This document shows positions 61,230-64,000 of a DNA stretch of 64,000 nucleotides, one piece after another (position 1 is the first letter of the stretch; every line of letters begins with the position of its first letter). The position numbers and the translations under genes were made by a program. The notes under the pieces were generated by a model that had not been told where the DNA came from, ran no database searches, and worked only from the letters and a program-made list of their open reading frames with translations. The stretch spans positions 10,232,001 through 10,296,000 of the forward strand of contig NC_079876.1 in assembly GCF_029227915.1 (NCBI RefSeq), read 5' to 3'. The DNA is from Hydractinia symbiolongicarpus (taxonomy: Eukaryota > Cnidaria > Hydrozoa > Anthoathecata > Hydractiniidae).

Positions 61230-64000
61230 CCTTTGAAACTCAAACGGACTGACACCGTTAGAAAGTCAATGAAATGTAGTTTTTGAAACTGTCGCTATTT
61301 CTTCAGCGCGCGATAACGGCTAGGATTGGTCCCACAGTAAAAAATGACTTATTAATCTAAATTTTTAAATGAAGTGCTACCACAGCGCCCAGTGTAATCG
61401 CTGAGTTCCGGCAATCATGTCAAATTGAGAAGAATGTTATTTCTTGGTGGTCAATTTTCTCATTTATCACATTTACTAGGTCACAGTCCAAAGTTAGTTC
61501 AATTAAGTCCCACAGTGAATCGTTTCATTATTAAAAGCGATGCAACCTAGTAATATGAGAAAAATATCGTTAAATACATGTTGGTACGAGTATGTGACCC
61601 AACCGTTGAAACTCAAACAGACTGACACCGTTAGAAAGTCAGTGAAATGTAGTATTTGAAACTGTCTCTATTCCTTCAGCGCGCGCTAACGGCAAGGATT
61701 GGTCCCACAGTAAAAAAATGACTTATTTATCTAAATTTTTAAATGAAGAGCTACCACAGCGCCCAGTGTAATCGCTGAGTTCCGGCAATCATGTCAAATT
61801 GAGAAGAATGTTATTTCTTGGAGTCCAATTTTCTCATTTATCACATTTATTAGGTCACAGTCCAAAGTTAGTTCAATTAAGTCCCACAGTCAATCGTTTC
61901 ATTGTTAAAAGCGATGCAACATAGTAATATCAAAACAAATATCGCTAAATACATGTTGGTACGAATATCTGACGCAACCGTTGTAACTCAAACGGACTGA
62001 CACCGTTAAAAAAGTCAATAAAATGTAGTTTTTGAAACTGTCGCTATTTCTTCAGCGCGCGATAACGGCTAGGATTGGTCCCACAGTAAAAAATGACTTA
62101 TTAATCTAAGTTTTTAAATGAAGTGCTACCACAGCGCCCAGTGTAATCGCTGAGTTCCGGCAATCATGTCAAATTGAGAAGAATGTTATTTCTTGGAGTC
62201 CAATTTTCTCATTTATTACATTTATTAGGTCACAGTCCGAAGTTAGTTCAATTAAGTCCCACAGTCAATCGTTTCATTGTTAAAAGCGATGCAACCCAGT
62301 AATATCAGATAAATATCGCTAAATACATGGTGTTACGAATATGTGACCCAACCGTTGTAACTCAAACGGACTGACACCGTTAGAAAGTCAATGAAATGTA
62401 GTTTTTGAAACTGTCGCTATTTCTTCAGCGCGCGATAACGTCTAGGCTTGGTCCCACAGTAAAAAATGATTTATTAATCTAAGTTTTAAATGAAGTGCTA
62501 CCACAGCGCCCAGTGTAATCGCTGAGTTCCGGCAATCATGTCAAATTGAGAAGAATGTTATTTCTTGGTGTCCAATTTTCTCATTTATCACATTTACTAG
62601 GTCACAGTCCAAAGTTAGTTCAATTAAGTCCCACAGTGAATCGTTTCACTGTTAAAAGCGATGCAACCTAGTAATATGAGAAAAATATCGCTAAATACAT
62701 GTTGGTACGAGTATGTGACCCAACCGTTGAAACTCAAACAGACTGACACCGTTAGAAAGTCAGTGAAATGTAGTATTTGAAACTGTCTCTATTTCTTCAG
62801 TTCGCGCTAACGGCTAGGATTGGTCCCACAGTAAAAAAATGACTTATTTATCTAAATTTTTAAATGAAGAGCTACCACAGCGCCCAGTGTAATCGCTGAG
62901 TTCCGGCAATCACGTCAAATTAAGAAGAATGTTATTTCTTGGAGTCCAATTTTCTCATTTATCACATTTACTAGGTCACAGTCCAAAGTTAGTTCAATTA
63001 AGTCCCACAGTCAATCGTTTCATTGTTAAAAGCGATGCAACCTAGTAATATCAAAAAAAATATCGCTAAATACATGGTGGTACGAATATGCGACGCAACC
63101 GTTGTAACTCAAACGGACTGACACCGTTAGAAAGTCAATAAAATGTAGTTTTTGAAACTGTCACTATTTCTCTAGCGCGTGATAACGGCTAGGATTGGTC
63201 CCACAGTAAAAAATGACTTATTAATCTAAGTTTTAAATGAAGTGCTACCACAGCGCCCAGTGTAATTGCTGAGTTCCGGCAATCATGTCAAATTGAGAAG
63301 AATGTTTTTTCCTGGTGTCCAATTTTCCATTTATCACATTTACTAGGTCACAGTCCAAAGTTAGTTCAATTAAATCCCACAGTGAATCGTTTCATTGTTA
63401 AAAGCGATGCAACCTAGTAATATGAGAAAAATATCGCTAAATACATGTTGGTACGAGTATGTGACCCAACCGTTGAAACTCAAATAGACTGACACCGTTA
63501 GAAAGTCAGTGAAATGTAGTATATGAAACTGTCTCTATTTCTCCAGCGCGCGCTGACGGCTAGGATTGGTCCCACAGTAAAAAAATGACTTATTTATCTA
63601 AATATTTAAATGAAGTGCTACCACAGCGCCCAGTGTTATCGCTGAGTTCCGGCAATCATGTCAAATTGAGAAGAATGTTATTTCTTGGAGTTCAATTTTC
63701 TCATTTATCACATTTATTAGGTCACAGTCCAAAGTTAGTTCAATTAAGTCCCACAGTGAATCGTTTCAATGTTAAAAGCGATGCAACATAGTAATATCAA
63801 AACAAATATCGCTAAATACATGTTGGTACGAATATCTGACGCAACCGTTGTAACTCAAACGGACTGACACCATTAAAAAAGTCAATAAAATATAGTATTT
63901 GAAACTGTCTCTATTTCTTCAGCGCGCGCTAACGGCTAGGATTGGTCCCACAGTAAAAAAATGACTTATTTATCTAAATTTTTATATGAACAGCTACCAC
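61230..64000. repeat. Right-end monomers, irregular two- and three-monomer repeats
   Basis: Monomers at 61230, 61603, 61978, 62352, 62724, 63099, 63470 and 63845; the last is cut by the window end. The AGTCAGTGAAATGTAGTA type with GAAACTGTCTCTATT occurs at 61603, 62724 and 63470, spaced 1,121 and 746 bp. The monomers at 61978 and 63845 share ATATCTGACGCAACC and TTAAAAAAGTCAATAAAAT. The array clearly continues beyond 64000. Confidence 0.75.

Larger units (their letters stand above)
16550..64000. repeat. Satellite array, right block (about 374-bp monomers)
   Basis: This continues the same satellite in the same orientation and register up to the end of the window, about 128 monomers with no gene. 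Landmark motif positions include 16578, 18071, 20311, 22175, 24038, 25905, 28144, 30010, 32252, 34493, 36736, 38605, 40477, 42348, 44223, 46095, 47912, 49728, 51602, 53475, 55339, 57205, 59072, 60857, 62724 and 63845. Spacing is 371-376 bp apart from two 318-bp copies and one 290-bp copy. Typical length rises to about 375 bp in 36-53 kb, mainly through a longer A run in TATCAAAAAAAATATCGC. The recurring short open frames of 61-73 codons are copies of one monomer segment and are not conserved as proteins. Confidence 0.98.

Noticed and set aside
63585-63791. 68-codon open frame at the right end
   Set aside because: It is a satellite segment left open by monomer variants, with no family similarity or supporting signal.
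1-64000. CRISPR-like array
   Set aside because: The repeat unit is about 374 bp with no short repeat/unique spacer pattern. It is a eukaryotic satellite.

Overview
The window is almost entirely one satellite DNA array, interrupted once by a single non-LTR retrotransposon (LINE). It looks like a nuclear heterochromatic block, possibly centromeric or pericentromeric, of an animal. The animal assignment rests on the LINE, which has an SGNH-esterase ORF1 and a CR1/jockey-type ORF2 of a kind common in metazoans. The sequence does not identify a species, and no host gene, tRNA, rRNA, CRISPR array or bacterial signal is present.

Satellite: a monomer of about 374 bp (mostly 372-376) repeats head-to-tail in one orientation from base 1 to 11926 and from 16550 to 64000. 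I traced about 160 successive copies using the CCGTTGTAACT motif; neither array edge is inside the window. The monomers form many local higher-order repeats (HORs). These are a 6-mer of 2,232 bp at the left end, dimers (about 746 bp) through 3-9 kb, and a 5-mer that contracts to a 4-mer (1,863 to about 1,494 bp) at 20.7-28 kb. There is then an almost perfect 11-mer tandem duplication (4,109 bp) at 28.2-36.45 kb, a 4-mer (1,496 bp) at 35.6-38.2 kb, and a 7-mer (about 2,620 bp) with nested dimers at 38.2-46 kb. The right side holds a 5-mer carrying a truncated monomer (1,816 bp), dimers and monomer doublets at 54-56.5 kb, and an 8-mer (2,988 bp, or 2,905 bp where a deletion shortens it) at 56.5-61 kb. 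Hybrid and truncated monomers mark several unequal-exchange or deletion junctions.

LINE: 11927-16549 (+), about 4.6 kb, inserted cleanly between two adjacent bases of one monomer. ORF1 (12021-13160) is intact, with a coiled coil and an SGNH/GDSL-like domain. ORF2 (APE-type endonuclease plus reverse transcriptase with a YADD box) is broken by five frame changes but has no in-frame nonsense codon. ORF2 lies in the same frame as ORF1 beyond one TGA and has no usable ATG before its endonuclease. The 3' UTR has a nested stem-loop and ends in T19, a 24-bp spacer and A20.

The short open frames that recur every 374 bp or multiple of it are by-products of the satellite period and are not called as genes. 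I found no convincing new gene system. The points of interest are the HOR evolution, the dyad-rich monomer, and the LINE's expression layout and 3' end.
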